Shown here one piece after another: positions 13,876 to 21,610 of a stretch of 21,960 bases of DNA. Numbering within the stretch: the first letter of the stretch is position 1; the number at the start of each line of letters is the position of its first letter. Source of the stretch: Treponema sp. (GTDB lineage: Bacteria > Spirochaetota > Spirochaetia > Treponematales > Treponemataceae); the NCBI GenBank assembly GCA_021442965.1, contig JABUUX010000272.1, positions 1 through 21,960 of the forward strand, in the 5' to 3' direction. The notes under the pieces are model-generated. The model did no database searches and was not told where the DNA came from. It saw only the letters and a program-made list of their open reading frames with translations. The position numbers were made by a program, and so were the translations under genes.

Positions 13876-15090
13876 TTATGTAGTTATAAGATTTTCATCA
13901 CAACTTAAAAGTTTTTTGTAAGTCAGTTCCATTCCAAAGGCTCCTAACGGGGCTGTAATCACAATAGATGTAACTGCAAGAGACAGAGCCATGTTTCCGC
14001 AGCTCAGACCCATACTAAGTGGAATGGAACCAATTGCTGCCTGAACTGTGGCCTTGGGAAGATATGCAATGACACAAAAAATCCTTTCTTTCATATTCAA
14101 TGGAGTCTTTATCATACACAACATTACACCTATGGAGCGAAAAACAAGAGAAATAAAAATCATGGCTATTACTAAAGGACCGGCTAAAATGGTATAACGG
14201 ATATCTACGGCAGCTCCAACCATTACAAAAAGAATTACTTCAGCACAAATCCATAATTTTCCAAATTTTTGTGAAAGATTTTTTCCTACACCTTCAGTAC
14301 TTTTTGCACTGAAGGCACATGCCATACTCATAACAGCAAGAAGCCCGGAAACTGCAACCCAAGGTTTTAAAATATTTTCATAAGCCATTAGCAGAAATGC
14401 AACTGAAAGAATTATTATCATTTTTGTTGTGTTTCGTATTTTATTTTGACGCTGGTAAAAAATCTCAAAAATTAAAGCAAGAAGCAGACCAACACAAATT
14501 CCCAAAGTAATGCCTAAAATAATAGAAACCGGAATATTTACAAAGTCCATAACACGGGCAGTGCCTCCTGCTTCTATGTTCACAAAAGTTTGAAAAAGAA
14601 CAATTACAAATACATCATCAAGTGAAGCTCCTGCCAGAATCATTTGAGGAACAGATTTATTTGTTCCCCATTTGTTTTCCATAAGCTGAACCATTTTAGG
14701 AACAACAACCGCTGGACTAACAGCCCCCAGAATAGAACCCATAATGAGAGATTCTTTTAAGGTAATGTTCAAAAGTTTAGGACCAAAAATTGCGAATCCT
14801 GCAATCTCAAAGCAGGCAGGAAGGAAAGACATAAGGATAGCAGGGCGTCCAACTTTTCTTAAATCGGAAATATTTAGTGAAAGCCCAGCTTTAATAAGTA
14901 TTATCACCAGTGCTATTTTTCGGAGCTCAGAAGAAATGTTTAAAATAGTGGGATCTAAAAGATTTAAGACAAAAGGTCCCAGAACTATACCTGTAGCAAG
15001 CATCCCGATAATGCGTGGCAGTTTGATTTTGTGACAGATACCGGCCATTGAAAGACCGACTATAAAAATGTATGCAAGGGAAGTAAGCAT
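13876..15090 (-). CDS. Cation/proton antiporter (monovalent cation:H+ antiporter fold)
   Basis: A 404-residue protein, hydrophobic throughout, with about 12-13 membrane helices. KLPRIIGMLATGIVLGP (23-39) is the usual antiporter opening, AVSPAVVVP (123-131) is one unwound helix crossing, and GASLDDVFVIVLF (154-166) holds the ion-binding acidic pair Asp158-Asp159. Asp-Asp rather than Asn-Asp is typical of the CPA2/NHA-like branch, which tends to be electrogenic, and the motif resembles the SLC9B (NHA) group. Na+ or K+ in exchange for H+ is therefore expected. No C-terminal RCK/TrkA domain is present. No good Shine-Dalgarno precedes the ATG at 15090. It is a single gene divergent from the AEC carrier. 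Confidence 0.87.
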   Translation of the reverse strand: MLTSLAYIFIVGLSMAGICHKIKLPRIIGMLATGIVLGPFVLNLLDPTILNISSELRKIALVIILIKAGLSLNISDLRKVGRPAILMSFLPACFEIAGFAIFGPKLLNITLKESLIMGSILGAVSPAVVVPKMVQLMENKWGTNKSVPQMILAGASLDDVFVIVLFQTFVNIEAGGTARVMDFVNIPVSIILGITLGICVGLLLALIFEIFYQRQNKIRNTTKMIIILSVAFLLMAYENILKPWVAVSGLLAVMSMACAFSAKSTEGVGKNLSQKFGKLWICAEVILFVMVGAAVDIRYTILAGPLVIAMIFISLVFRSIGVMLCMIKTPLNMKERIFCVIAYLPKATVQAAIGSIPLSMGLSCGNMALSLAVTSIVITAPLGAFGMELTYKKLLSCDENLITT

Positions 15091-15215
15091 ACATCAATAA
15101 TAAAAGAAAAAGAAAATGAAAGATAGTACTGAATTAGATTGGATTCTATGCTATTAAATAATTTGTCATTCCTTTTTTTTATTTATTTCTTTATCATACT
15201 TTTAAGGAAATCAAA

Positions 15216-16142
15216 ATGATAATAGTCGAAACAATTCTGCCAGTATTTTTACTGATTACACTTGGGTATCTTTTAAAAAGAATTGGCCTTTTGCAAGAGG
15301 CAGGAATCAGTGTAATAAAAAAACTTTGTTGTAATGTGTTCCTGCCTGTTATGGCTTTTGATTGTCTTATTCATGGAACATATTCCAAAGATTCAGTTCT
15401 GTTAATCGGGCTAGAAATTTTTATGCTTTTTGCGGCTTTTGGAATTGGTTTTTTGTTCCGCCCAATGTTTGATGAAAAAATTCGGGGCTATGTTCCTTAT
15501 GCTATGACCACTTATGAAGGCGGACTTTTTGCATGGGCACTAATTTCTATAGCCGTTGGAAAAGAAAATCTTTACTACATTGTCAGTATGGATATTTTTT
15601 CGGGAGTGTTTGTTTTTACAATAATGGCAACAGGATTAAAAATGCTTTCGGGTCAAAGGATGAGTAAAAAAGAAGTAGTATTTTCTATATGTACAAATCC
15701 TGTGAATATTGCGGTTGTGCTTGGTTTTATTGGTGTTGCATTTGGCTTAGGAGAAAAAATAGATAATTCTTCATGTGCCGGTTTATATAAAAAAGTAACA
15801 GATTTTTTTATTCAGCCTATGTCTCCAATGATTCTATTATGCATAGGTTCAGGACTTGTTTTTGACTGGAACGTTCTTAAGAAAGGTTTGAAGCTTGCAG
15901 GATTAAGGTATGCGGTTCAGGTTGTGCTTTGTGTAACAGTTCTTTCCATTATTTACAAAACGATAGGATTGAATCTGATTTTAAAAAAATCACTCCTGAT
16001 TTATTTTTTTGTTCCTTCTTCTTTTTTACTTTCAATGTATGCAACCGAAAAAGAAACTGTGGAGTTAACATCTTCAGTACTGTCGCTGGAGATATTAATT
16101 TCACTGATAATTTATACAATAATCAGTATAATGGTGATGTAG
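15216..16142 (+). CDS. AEC (auxin efflux carrier) family transporter
   Basis: A 308-residue inner-membrane protein with about ten helices. The opening VETILPVFLLITLGYLLKRI and the broken-helix element NPVNIAVVLGF (161-171) are characteristic of AEC carriers; SPMILLCIGSGLVFD near 206-220 begins the second half. Bacterial members carry malate, malonate or similar organic anions, but the substrate cannot be inferred here. AAGGAAAT about 5 nt before the ATG is a good ribosome site. The SpoU methylase begins 1 nt after its stop, so they share a transcript. The 125 bp between this gene and the divergent antiporter show no promoter I would defend. Confidence 0.86.
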   Translation: MIIVETILPVFLLITLGYLLKRIGLLQEAGISVIKKLCCNVFLPVMAFDCLIHGTYSKDSVLLIGLEIFMLFAAFGIGFLFRPMFDEKIRGYVPYAMTTYEGGLFAWALISIAVGKENLYYIVSMDIFSGVFVFTIMATGLKMLSGQRMSKKEVVFSICTNPVNIAVVLGFIGVAFGLGEKIDNSSCAGLYKKVTDFFIQPMSPMILLCIGSGLVFDWNVLKKGLKLAGLRYAVQVVLCVTVLSIIYKTIGLNLILKKSLLIYFFVPSSFLLSMYATEKETVELTSSVLSLEILISLIIYTIISIMVM

Positions 16143-16143
16143 T

Positions 16144-16920
16144 ATGAAAAATAAACAGAGAAATGAACTTGCTGTTTGCGGAATGGCGGCAGTAAAAAAA
16201 CTTGAAAAAAAACATAATGACAAAATTCAGCGCCTTTATTTTTCTGAAAAGGTGGCACCTTTATTTGGGGGACTTTGCAAGACACTGGCAAAAAATAAAA
16301 GACCTTATAATCAGGTAAAGGATGAACGTGAACTTGAAAAACTTGCCGGCACTGTTCACCACCAGGGTGTTGTTGCAATGATTGAGTTTCCGGAACTGCC
16401 CCAGATTGATACTGATATTATCGGCTCGTGGGTAGAAAACAACGAAGATGCAGTTCTTTTAGACCATATCGGTAATGCAAACAATTTTGGAGCAATTGTA
16501 AGATCTGCTGTTTTTTTTGGAATAAAAAATATAGTAATCCCTATGGATGAAGGTCAGACTTTTATTACCACAAGTTCTTACAGAGTTGCCGAAGGCGGAA
16601 TGGAGTACGTGAATATTTATACTGTAGCTTCCCCCGAAAAATTACTATCTGCATTAAAGGGAAAAATGTGCAGGGTTGGAACTTCTCTTAAAGCAAAAAA
16701 AGAGGTTAGTGAAATCAGAAAATCTTGTGACGGAAAGCCTGTGTTACTTATACTGGGAAACGAAGAACATGGTATTTCACGCGAAGTAGAAAAACTTTGT
16801 GATGAACTGGTGATTATTCCGTTTTCAGGAAAAGAAGAAGGTTTTAAGGAACCTTTGGTTGAGTCGCTGAACGTGGCACAGGCTGCTTCGGTGATTTTTT
16901 ATGAAATGATGAAAAAATAA
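16144..16920 (+). CDS. SpoU/TrmH-family RNA 2'-O-methyltransferase
   Basis: A 258-residue SPOUT enzyme using S-adenosylmethionine to methylate a ribose 2'-OH of rRNA or tRNA. Residues about 5-85 form the small SpoU substrate-binding domain (MAAVKKLEKKHNDKIQRLYF, then GTVHHQGVVAMIE). The knotted catalytic domain follows with all three motifs: NNFGAIVRSA (113-122, catalytic Arg120), LILGNEEHGIS (202-212) and VESLNVAQAASVIFYE (239-254). The target nucleotide is not predictable; the layout is nearer to TsnR/YfiF/RlmB-type proteins than to tRNA TrmH. The ATG lies 1 nt after the AEC stop with no strong Shine-Dalgarno, so translation is probably coupled; a TATAAT at 16127-16132 could be a secondary promoter. 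Confidence 0.9.
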   Translation: MKNKQRNELAVCGMAAVKKLEKKHNDKIQRLYFSEKVAPLFGGLCKTLAKNKRPYNQVKDERELEKLAGTVHHQGVVAMIEFPELPQIDTDIIGSWVENNEDAVLLDHIGNANNFGAIVRSAVFFGIKNIVIPMDEGQTFITTSSYRVAEGGMEYVNIYTVASPEKLLSALKGKMCRVGTSLKAKKEVSEIRKSCDGKPVLLILGNEEHGISREVEKLCDELVIIPFSGKEEGFKEPLVESLNVAQAASVIFYEMMKK

Positions 16921-16960
16921 TTCTGACTTTAGAAATAAAAAAATTGAAAGGAAAATTAAA

Positions 16961-18442
16961 ATGGGTGAAAAAAAGAAAGTAGTAATTATTGGTGCCGGCA
17001 TTTCAGGCCTTTCTGCCGGAGTGTATGCAGCACGTTCCGGTTTTGATACTTTAATTTTAGAACAGCACACAACTTTTGGCGGACTTTCTACAGGATGGAG
17101 CCGGAAGGGATATTTTTTTGAAGGCGGCATGCACTGGCTTACAGGCAGCTCAGAAAAATTAAAACTGAATACAATCTGGAAAGAAACAGGTGCTCTAAAA
17201 GAAAATAATCCTGTAGAAAACCGGGATCCTTATTACACATTAATCGATGGAGATAAGGAACTGCACCTTTGGCGTGATGTAGAAAAACTAAAATCTGAAC
17301 TTATGGCTTTTGCACCGGAAGATGCAAAAATGATAAAGCGTCTTTGCCGTGATATTAAATATTTTAAAAATGTTCACCTTCCTGTAAACGAAGTTCCAGG
17401 GCTCAAGACAAAAAATCATTTGAAGTCAGGGATTGGTGAATTTATTAAAATGGCTCCGGCAGGACTCAGATATAATGCACTTTCAAAACTCAGTTATGTT
17501 GATTATGTAAATAAATTTAAAAATGAAAATATTCGTCATATTCTTATGTGCGTAATTGGTGACCGCTACAATGCCATTTCCTTTATTTATGCTATGGCAG
17601 CTTTTGCCAGTGGGGATTGCGGATACCCAGATGGTGGCTCTATCCGTATGGCTCAGAATATGGTTGACGAATATATTCATCAGGGTGGAAAACTTGAATA
17701 TCATATTCAGGTAAAAAAAGTGGTAGTTGAAAACGGTAAGACAATCGGAGTTCAGACAAAGGATAAGTTTATTCCCGCTGATGCAGTTATTGTAACTCAA
17801 GATGCCAGAAGTGCAGTTGAAAAACTATTTGATGAAAAGCCAAAAGATAAATGGATTGAAAAAATGAAAAAGCGGGTTATTACTGAACAGAATATTTTCT
17901 TTTGTCTGGGCATAAAAGCAAATCTTTCGCATCTTCCATATTCATGTGTTTTCCCCCTAAAAGAACCTTGGGAAGTTTGCGGAACGGTTTATAATGAACT
18001 TAGAATAAACAATTACGCAAAATATAAGGATCATTCACCTGAAGGTTGTACTTCAATTACCTGTCTGCTTCTTGGTGAAAGTTATCCGTATTGGAAAGCT
18101 GCAAAAGCAGACGGCACATACAAAGAAAAGAAAATGGCTTTGGGAAAAGAATTTATTGAACGTCTTGCAGAATTTATTCCAGAGTTAAAAGGAAATGTTG
18201 AAGCACTGGATGTAGCAACACCATGTACTTATGAAAGATACTGTTCCAGTTACGAAGGCAGCTGGATGAGCGTATGGAATACAAAAGGGAAACAGTACAA
18301 TTATCCTCAGGAATGCAGCATAAAGGGTGTTTATTTTTGCGGTCAGCGCATAATGATGCCGGGTGGACTTCCAATTGCAGTTTACACAGGCCGCCGTGCA
18401 GTTCAACTTATCTGCAAAAACTGGGGTGAAGAGTTTAAGTAA
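16961..18442 (+). CDS. FAD-dependent oxidoreductase, phytoene desaturase (CrtI/CrtISO)-like
   Basis: A 493-residue flavoprotein. The dinucleotide-binding motif VVIIGAGISGLSAG (7-20) with Glu34 (LILEQ) and the following FGGLSTGW is standard for the amine-oxidase/CrtI superfamily. The C-terminal block GVYFCGQRIMMPGGLPIAVYTGRRAV is the second FAD-contacting motif. GGMHWLTG (55-62) resembles carotenoid isomerase-like members. No carotenoid synthesis genes are in the window, so the substrate is open; many such enzymes in anaerobes are of unknown function. AAAGGAAAA about 7 nt before the ATG is a good ribosome site. It follows the SpoU gene by 40 nt and may be in the same operon. Its stop codon overlaps a heptanucleotide repeat. 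Confidence 0.85.
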   Translation: MGEKKKVVIIGAGISGLSAGVYAARSGFDTLILEQHTTFGGLSTGWSRKGYFFEGGMHWLTGSSEKLKLNTIWKETGALKENNPVENRDPYYTLIDGDKELHLWRDVEKLKSELMAFAPEDAKMIKRLCRDIKYFKNVHLPVNEVPGLKTKNHLKSGIGEFIKMAPAGLRYNALSKLSYVDYVNKFKNENIRHILMCVIGDRYNAISFIYAMAAFASGDCGYPDGGSIRMAQNMVDEYIHQGGKLEYHIQVKKVVVENGKTIGVQTKDKFIPADAVIVTQDARSAVEKLFDEKPKDKWIEKMKKRVITEQNIFFCLGIKANLSHLPYSCVFPLKEPWEVCGTVYNELRINNYAKYKDHSPEGCTSITCLLLGESYPYWKAAKADGTYKEKKMALGKEFIERLAEFIPELKGNVEALDVATPCTYERYCSSYEGSWMSVWNTKGKQYNYPQECSIKGVYFCGQRIMMPGGLPIAVYTGRRAVQLICKNWGEEFK

Positions 18443-18475
18443 TAGTGAAGATTGAATAGTGAATAGTGAATAGTG
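18441..18475 (+). repeat. Tandem heptanucleotide repeat AATAGTG x5
   Basis: Five 7-nt units lie in register: AATAGTG, AAGATTG (degenerate), then AATAGTG three times, followed by A. The first unit overlaps the TAA stop of the flavoprotein gene. TAG and TGA occur repeatedly, so the block closes several reading frames. Confidence 0.8.
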
Positions 18476-18501
18476 AGTCCGTTTTTAAAATCAAATAGAA
18501 T

Positions 18502-18530
18502 TTGACGTATTCCCATACTCAGAGTATACT
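18502..18530 (+). promoter_or_regulatory. Sigma-70-type promoter of the small membrane protein
   Basis: TTGACG (18502-18507) and TATACT (18525-18530) are separated by exactly 17 bp, each one base from consensus. Transcription should begin near 18537, giving a leader of about 31 nt with GAAGGAG at 18555-18561. Confidence 0.8.
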
Positions 18531-18555
18531 TGGAGATATTAGAGATTTTTCCAAG
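18529..18555. promoter_or_regulatory. Inverted repeat CTTGGA / TCCAAG over the transcription start
   Basis: Six-bp perfect arms at 18529-18534 and 18550-18555, 15 bp apart, straddle the predicted start site and touch the -10 box. The left arm is largely not transcribed, so a DNA operator is more likely than an RNA hairpin. No regulator is identified. Confidence 0.35.
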
Positions 18556-18567
18556 AAGGAGTGAACT

Positions 18568-19029
18568 ATGGGAAAGAAAAAGGGAATGGCAGTTCCATTA
18601 TTGTATTTAATTGGTATGGCAGTAGCAGCAGTAGGTTGTTTTTTGCCATTGTATTATGTAAAAATTATCGGTAAGCATGACGGTGTATCAATCTGGGGAA
18701 TGTTCATCAATAATTGTAAATCTTCAAATCCAAAAGTATTTACAATTATTTGTGCTTTCGTGATTATGTCTGCTGTTATAGCGGGAATCGTTTTCTGTTT
18801 TATTAAGATTGGAAAGATTACAGGTCTTCTTCGCCTTATCTGTGCAATTGCAGCAGCCGGTACATTTACAATTTTATTTTTAACAAATATTCCTGGTAGT
18901 GATGCAGGTAGAAAACTTGCAAAGGGATTAGCAAAAGGTATTCATCTTACACCACACGTTGGATTCTATCTTTTCCTTGCAGGTGTAATTGTAGCTATCA
19001 TTGGCTGGGTTATGAGCAAAAAAGACTAG
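18568..19029 (+). CDS. Small membrane protein with four predicted helices
   Basis: A 153-residue protein of unknown function. Hydrophobic helices lie at about 8-30, 56-78, 86-106 and 129-149, with a short Lys-rich N-terminus (MGKKKG) that should stay in the cytoplasm. The loop after helix 1 (31-55) contains a His, a Cys and a Trp; the loop after helix 3 (107-128) is Lys-rich. The last helix HVGFYLFLAGVIVAIIGWVM ends in SKKD. There is no domain I can name. Its own strong promoter, a good GAAGGAG site 6 nt before the ATG and a long terminator suggest that it is well expressed as a single gene. Confidence 0.82.
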   Translation: MGKKKGMAVPLLYLIGMAVAAVGCFLPLYYVKIIGKHDGVSIWGMFINNCKSSNPKVFTIICAFVIMSAVIAGIVFCFIKIGKITGLLRLICAIAAAGTFTILFLTNIPGSDAGRKLAKGLAKGIHLTPHVGFYLFLAGVIVAIIGWVMSKKD

Positions 19030-19063
19030 GGTATTTCATTCTTTAGAGATTGCATTTAAAACT

Positions 19064-19113
19064 AAAAGCCGGTTTTTACCGAAGGAAACTTCTGTAAGAA
19101 CCGGCTTTTTTTT
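19064..19113. terminator. Bidirectional intrinsic terminator between convergent genes
   Basis: The arms 19064-19084 and 19089-19109 pair over about 19 of 21 positions (one C-T mismatch, one T-G wobble) around a GAAA tetraloop, with core AAAAGCCGGTT/AACCGGCTTTT. Eight T follow on the plus strand (19106-19113), and TTTTAG on the minus strand. The distal T run overlaps the stop codon of the Rsm22-like gene. Confidence 0.93.
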
Positions 19114-20383
19114 ACAGTACAATTTTCTTTGCCCCTGATTTTTCATCAACGGGCAGTTCTTCAACTTTTACATTCAGTTTTATTTCAAGTAAATCTCCCG
19201 AAGTAATTCTTGAATCCTCCAGAACAGAAATCAGTATAAGCCCAAGTTCTGAACAGGCGTAAAATCCTTTTCTGTGGAATGGAAGTTTAAATCCGTCAGA
19301 CGCAATGCGAAGTTTTAAATATTCTTCAGAGACGGAATTTGTATTTTGGGGAACAGCAGACATAAAACTTAAAACGGCACGGTCTTTTGGAAGTTTTGCC
19401 ATATCAGAAAGTTTAAGGAGTTTTCTTGGTGCATTTTCTGTAGAAAACGCAAAGTTGCACCATTTATTCTGGCTCCCTGTAAATGCTTTGAATCCGTTCA
19501 TAGGACATTCACCGCTATGCGTGCAAGGACTTTTTATATTAAATCCATCTTTTAAGAATCTTTCTCTAAAAAGGCAAAGAAGCCTTGAAGATTTTGGAAC
19601 TCCGGGTTCTATCATAAGATATTTTGCATCTTTTTCAGAATAGTTTTTTAGTGTTTCGTAAAGTTTTTTTGCTTTGTACTCAGGCGGCATATCTGAAGTC
19701 TGTTCCATTTCATTCATAGCATTAGCACAGGTAATGAAAGCAGCCTTTTGATTAACGTGTGTTCCAAAACTTCCCTTAACACGGATAATTTTCCATGGTT
19801 CACATTTAGTTTTTGCAGCTACAGCAAGGAAAATATCTTCTCCAACTTTAAGTGAATTCTGAGAAACATCCATAACATACCAGGTAAGTTTTTTTTCTCT
19901 CAGTTCGGGGCGTGAAAGCCACAGGGCTGTAACTACCGTTAACGGTCCGCTTCCAACATCCAGACAAATGCAGTCGTTTTCAGGAAAACAGTCGGAATCC
20001 AGATTTGCAAAAAGTCTTGTCTGACGGACAAGGTTCCACCACAAATAATATCTGGTGTAAACCGAAAGTTGAATGGATTCGTTCATGTAGCCAAGTCTTC
20101 TGGTAGAGCGTTCATCTGTAAGTTGATGGGAAAATTCTTTTATATTTCCAGGAAGCTGCTGAAGCTGGCGGCTGTTTAATGGTCTTACACTCTGAACAAT
20201 AGAGTCAAACTCTTCCAAAATAGAAATCGCATCTGAAGGGATAAAAGATTTGTCAAAAAGTTGTTTACGTAAAATTACAGTCCCCGTAGAGGCCGGCTGT
20301 TTGAATTGAGAAATTCTTTCGGAACTTCTTTCTATCCGATTTGTTGTTTTGTCACTGGTAAATTTTCTTTTATTTCTTTCCAT
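19112..20383 (-). CDS. Rsm22-like methyltransferase-fold protein
   Basis: A 423-residue protein of the Rsm22/METTL17 group, linked to small-ribosomal-subunit assembly in mitochondria. RLGYMNESIQLSVYTRYYL (about 96-114) and the SAM-binding loop LDVGSGPL (141-148) are followed by the conserved IEPGVPKSSRLLCLFRERFL (258-277) and the Cys-rich block SPCTHSGECP...KWCNF (285-311). Cys287, Cys293 and Cys309, perhaps with Cys377, correspond to the iron-sulphur ligands reported for METTL17 (first spacing C-x5-C identical). I start at the ATG at 20383 because TATAAT ends 7 nt before it; an in-frame TTG at 20389 would lie upstream of the transcription start. The N-terminal 40 residues are basic. Whether it methylates anything is unknown, as some homologues do not seem to. 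Confidence 0.8.
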   Translation of the reverse strand: MERNKRKFTSDKTTNRIERSSERISQFKQPASTGTVILRKQLFDKSFIPSDAISILEEFDSIVQSVRPLNSRQLQQLPGNIKEFSHQLTDERSTRRLGYMNESIQLSVYTRYYLWWNLVRQTRLFANLDSDCFPENDCICLDVGSGPLTVVTALWLSRPELREKKLTWYVMDVSQNSLKVGEDIFLAVAAKTKCEPWKIIRVKGSFGTHVNQKAAFITCANAMNEMEQTSDMPPEYKAKKLYETLKNYSEKDAKYLMIEPGVPKSSRLLCLFRERFLKDGFNIKSPCTHSGECPMNGFKAFTGSQNKWCNFAFSTENAPRKLLKLSDMAKLPKDRAVLSFMSAVPQNTNSVSEEYLKLRIASDGFKLPFHRKGFYACSELGLILISVLEDSRITSGDLLEIKLNVKVEELPVDEKSGAKKIVL

Positions 20384-20390
20384 TGGCAAA

Positions 20391-20419
20391 ATTATATCCT
20401 AAAAAATGATTTACATAAA
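20391..20419 (-). promoter_or_regulatory. Promoter of the Rsm22-like gene, leaderless arrangement
   Basis: Read on the minus strand, a perfect TATAAT (20396-20391) ends 7 nt before the ATG, with a poor -35 TTTATG (20419-20414) 17 bp upstream. No Shine-Dalgarno fits between the predicted transcription start and the ATG. Confidence 0.55.
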
Positions 20420-20426
20420 CGTTTAT
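20415..20426. promoter_or_regulatory. 12-bp palindrome ATAAACGTTTAT, candidate operator
   Basis: A perfect palindrome with a central CG, the general form of LacI-family operators. It overlaps the weak -35 of the Rsm22-like gene and lies 100 bp before the GH5 gene, so it could control either. TAAACG recurs at 20493-20498, closer to GH5. No LacI-type regulator is encoded here. Confidence 0.4.
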
Positions 20427-20440
20427 AAAAACAAAAATAA

Positions 20441-20470
20441 TTGTCATATATCCAAAAATAATAATATTCT
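20441..20470 (+). promoter_or_regulatory. Possible promoter of the GH5 gene
   Basis: TTGTCA (20441-20446) is followed after 18 bp by TATTCT (20465-20470). The match is moderate, and the region is so A/T-rich that other -10 boxes (for example TATGTT at 20488-20493) are possible. TTGGAG at 20515-20520 is the ribosome site. Confidence 0.3.
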
Positions 20471-20525
20471 GTAAAAAATTCTTATGCTATGTTAAACGCG
20501 TAAACCTAAAGAAATTGGAGTTTTT

Positions 20526-21545
20526 ATGAAAATTTGGGAAGGCTACGTAAAAGGTGTAAATCTTGGGGGCTGGCTCAGTCAGTGTGATTATAAAAAAGAG
20601 CATTTTGATTCTTTTATCACCCTTGAAGATATAAAAAAAATAAAATCTTGGGGATGTGATCACGTTCGTCTTCCATTTGACTACAATCTTGTTCAAAAGT
20701 CTGACGGAACTTTTATGCAGGAAGGCTTTGAATATCTGGATAATGCTGTTCAGTGGTGTAAAGAAGTTGGACTGAATATTATTTTGGATTTACACAAAGC
20801 TTCAGGATTTTCTTTTGATAAGGGGGAACTTGAATCGGGATTGTTCGGAAATCCTGAATGCGAAAAAAAGTTTATTGATTTATGGGTGCTCATGGCAGCC
20901 AGATATGGAAAAATTGGACCGAATGTTACTTTTGAACTTTTAAACGAAGTGACAGAACCTCGGTTCAATGAAGGCTGGATGAAGCTTGCCGAAAAAACAA
21001 TAAAAAATATCAGATGCATTGCACCTGACGTCCAGATTCTCCTTGGTGGGTATTGGAATAACAGTCCGGATGCTGTAAAAGATTTAATCACTCCTCCTGA
21101 CGATAAAGTTTATTACACTTTCCACAGTTATGATCCTATGTGTTTTACTCACCAGGGGGCAGGCTGGGTCGAAGCCATGCCGTTGGAATACAGACTTAAG
21201 TATCCGTTTGATTTTGATTCTTCTGATATTGACGGGGCAAAACCTGCTTATGAAAAAATGAAGATGCCGTGGCCGCATGGAATATCTTCAGAAAAACAGT
21301 TTGAAGAAAAGTTTGCCCAGGCTTTGAAAATTTCTGAAGAAAGAAATGTACTGCTGTATTGCGGTGAATACGGTGTAATTGATTTGGCGGATGCAGAGTC
21401 TACTTTGAAGTGGTATAAAGACATAAACTCTGTTCTTAAAAAACACGGAATCGGTCGTGCGGCTTGGAATTACAAAGGAAAAAACTTTGGACTTGAAGGT
21501 GAGCACTACGACTGCATTCGTGATGAACTAATGAAATATCTATAG
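20526..21545 (+). CDS. Glycoside hydrolase family 5 enzyme, cytoplasmic
   Basis: A 339-residue single-domain retaining beta-glycosidase. Conserved GH5 residues can be placed: Arg48 (DHVRLPFDY), His90 (LDLHKASG), Asn140-Glu141 (ELLNEV, acid/base), His200 and Tyr202 (FHSYDP), Glu281 (CGEYGV, nucleophile) and Trp314 (AAWNYKG). The opening KGVNLGGWLSQ is seen in GH5 glucanases and exo-beta-1,3-glucanase-like members. There is no signal peptide, carbohydrate-binding module or linker, so it should act inside the cell on imported oligosaccharides such as cello- or laminari-oligomers. Substrate (beta-1,4-glucan, beta-1,3-glucan or mannan) cannot be settled here. TTGGAG lies 5 nt before the ATG. The convergent AraC-family gene may regulate it. 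Confidence 0.9.
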   Translation: MKIWEGYVKGVNLGGWLSQCDYKKEHFDSFITLEDIKKIKSWGCDHVRLPFDYNLVQKSDGTFMQEGFEYLDNAVQWCKEVGLNIILDLHKASGFSFDKGELESGLFGNPECEKKFIDLWVLMAARYGKIGPNVTFELLNEVTEPRFNEGWMKLAEKTIKNIRCIAPDVQILLGGYWNNSPDAVKDLITPPDDKVYYTFHSYDPMCFTHQGAGWVEAMPLEYRLKYPFDFDSSDIDGAKPAYEKMKMPWPHGISSEKQFEEKFAQALKISEERNVLLYCGEYGVIDLADAESTLKWYKDINSVLKKHGIGRAAWNYKGKNFGLEGEHYDCIRDELMKYL

Positions 21546-21571
21546 AACTCTATAGTTTATTACTTTATTGA

Positions 21572-21610
21572 GGGAGTAATTCTTCTTAAGGGAATTACTC
21601 CCATTTTTTT
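21572..21610 (+). terminator. Intrinsic terminator of the GH5 gene, overlapping the AraC-type stop
   Basis: GGGAGTAATTC (21572-21582) and GAATTACTCCC (21592-21602) pair perfectly over 11 bp with a 9-nt loop, followed by A and seven T. The right arm contains the stop and last codons of the minus-strand regulator gene. The minus strand lacks a T run, so termination works for GH5 only. Confidence 0.9.

Noticed and set aside
16127..16139. Separate leaderless promoter for the SpoU methylase (TATAAT at 16127-16132)
   Set aside because: No acceptable -35 is present, it lies inside the AEC coding sequence, and a 1-nt gap between the genes already explains expression; kept only as a possible secondary promoter.
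18441..18475. CRISPR array
   Set aside because: The units are 7 nt with no spacers, and no cas genes are in the window.
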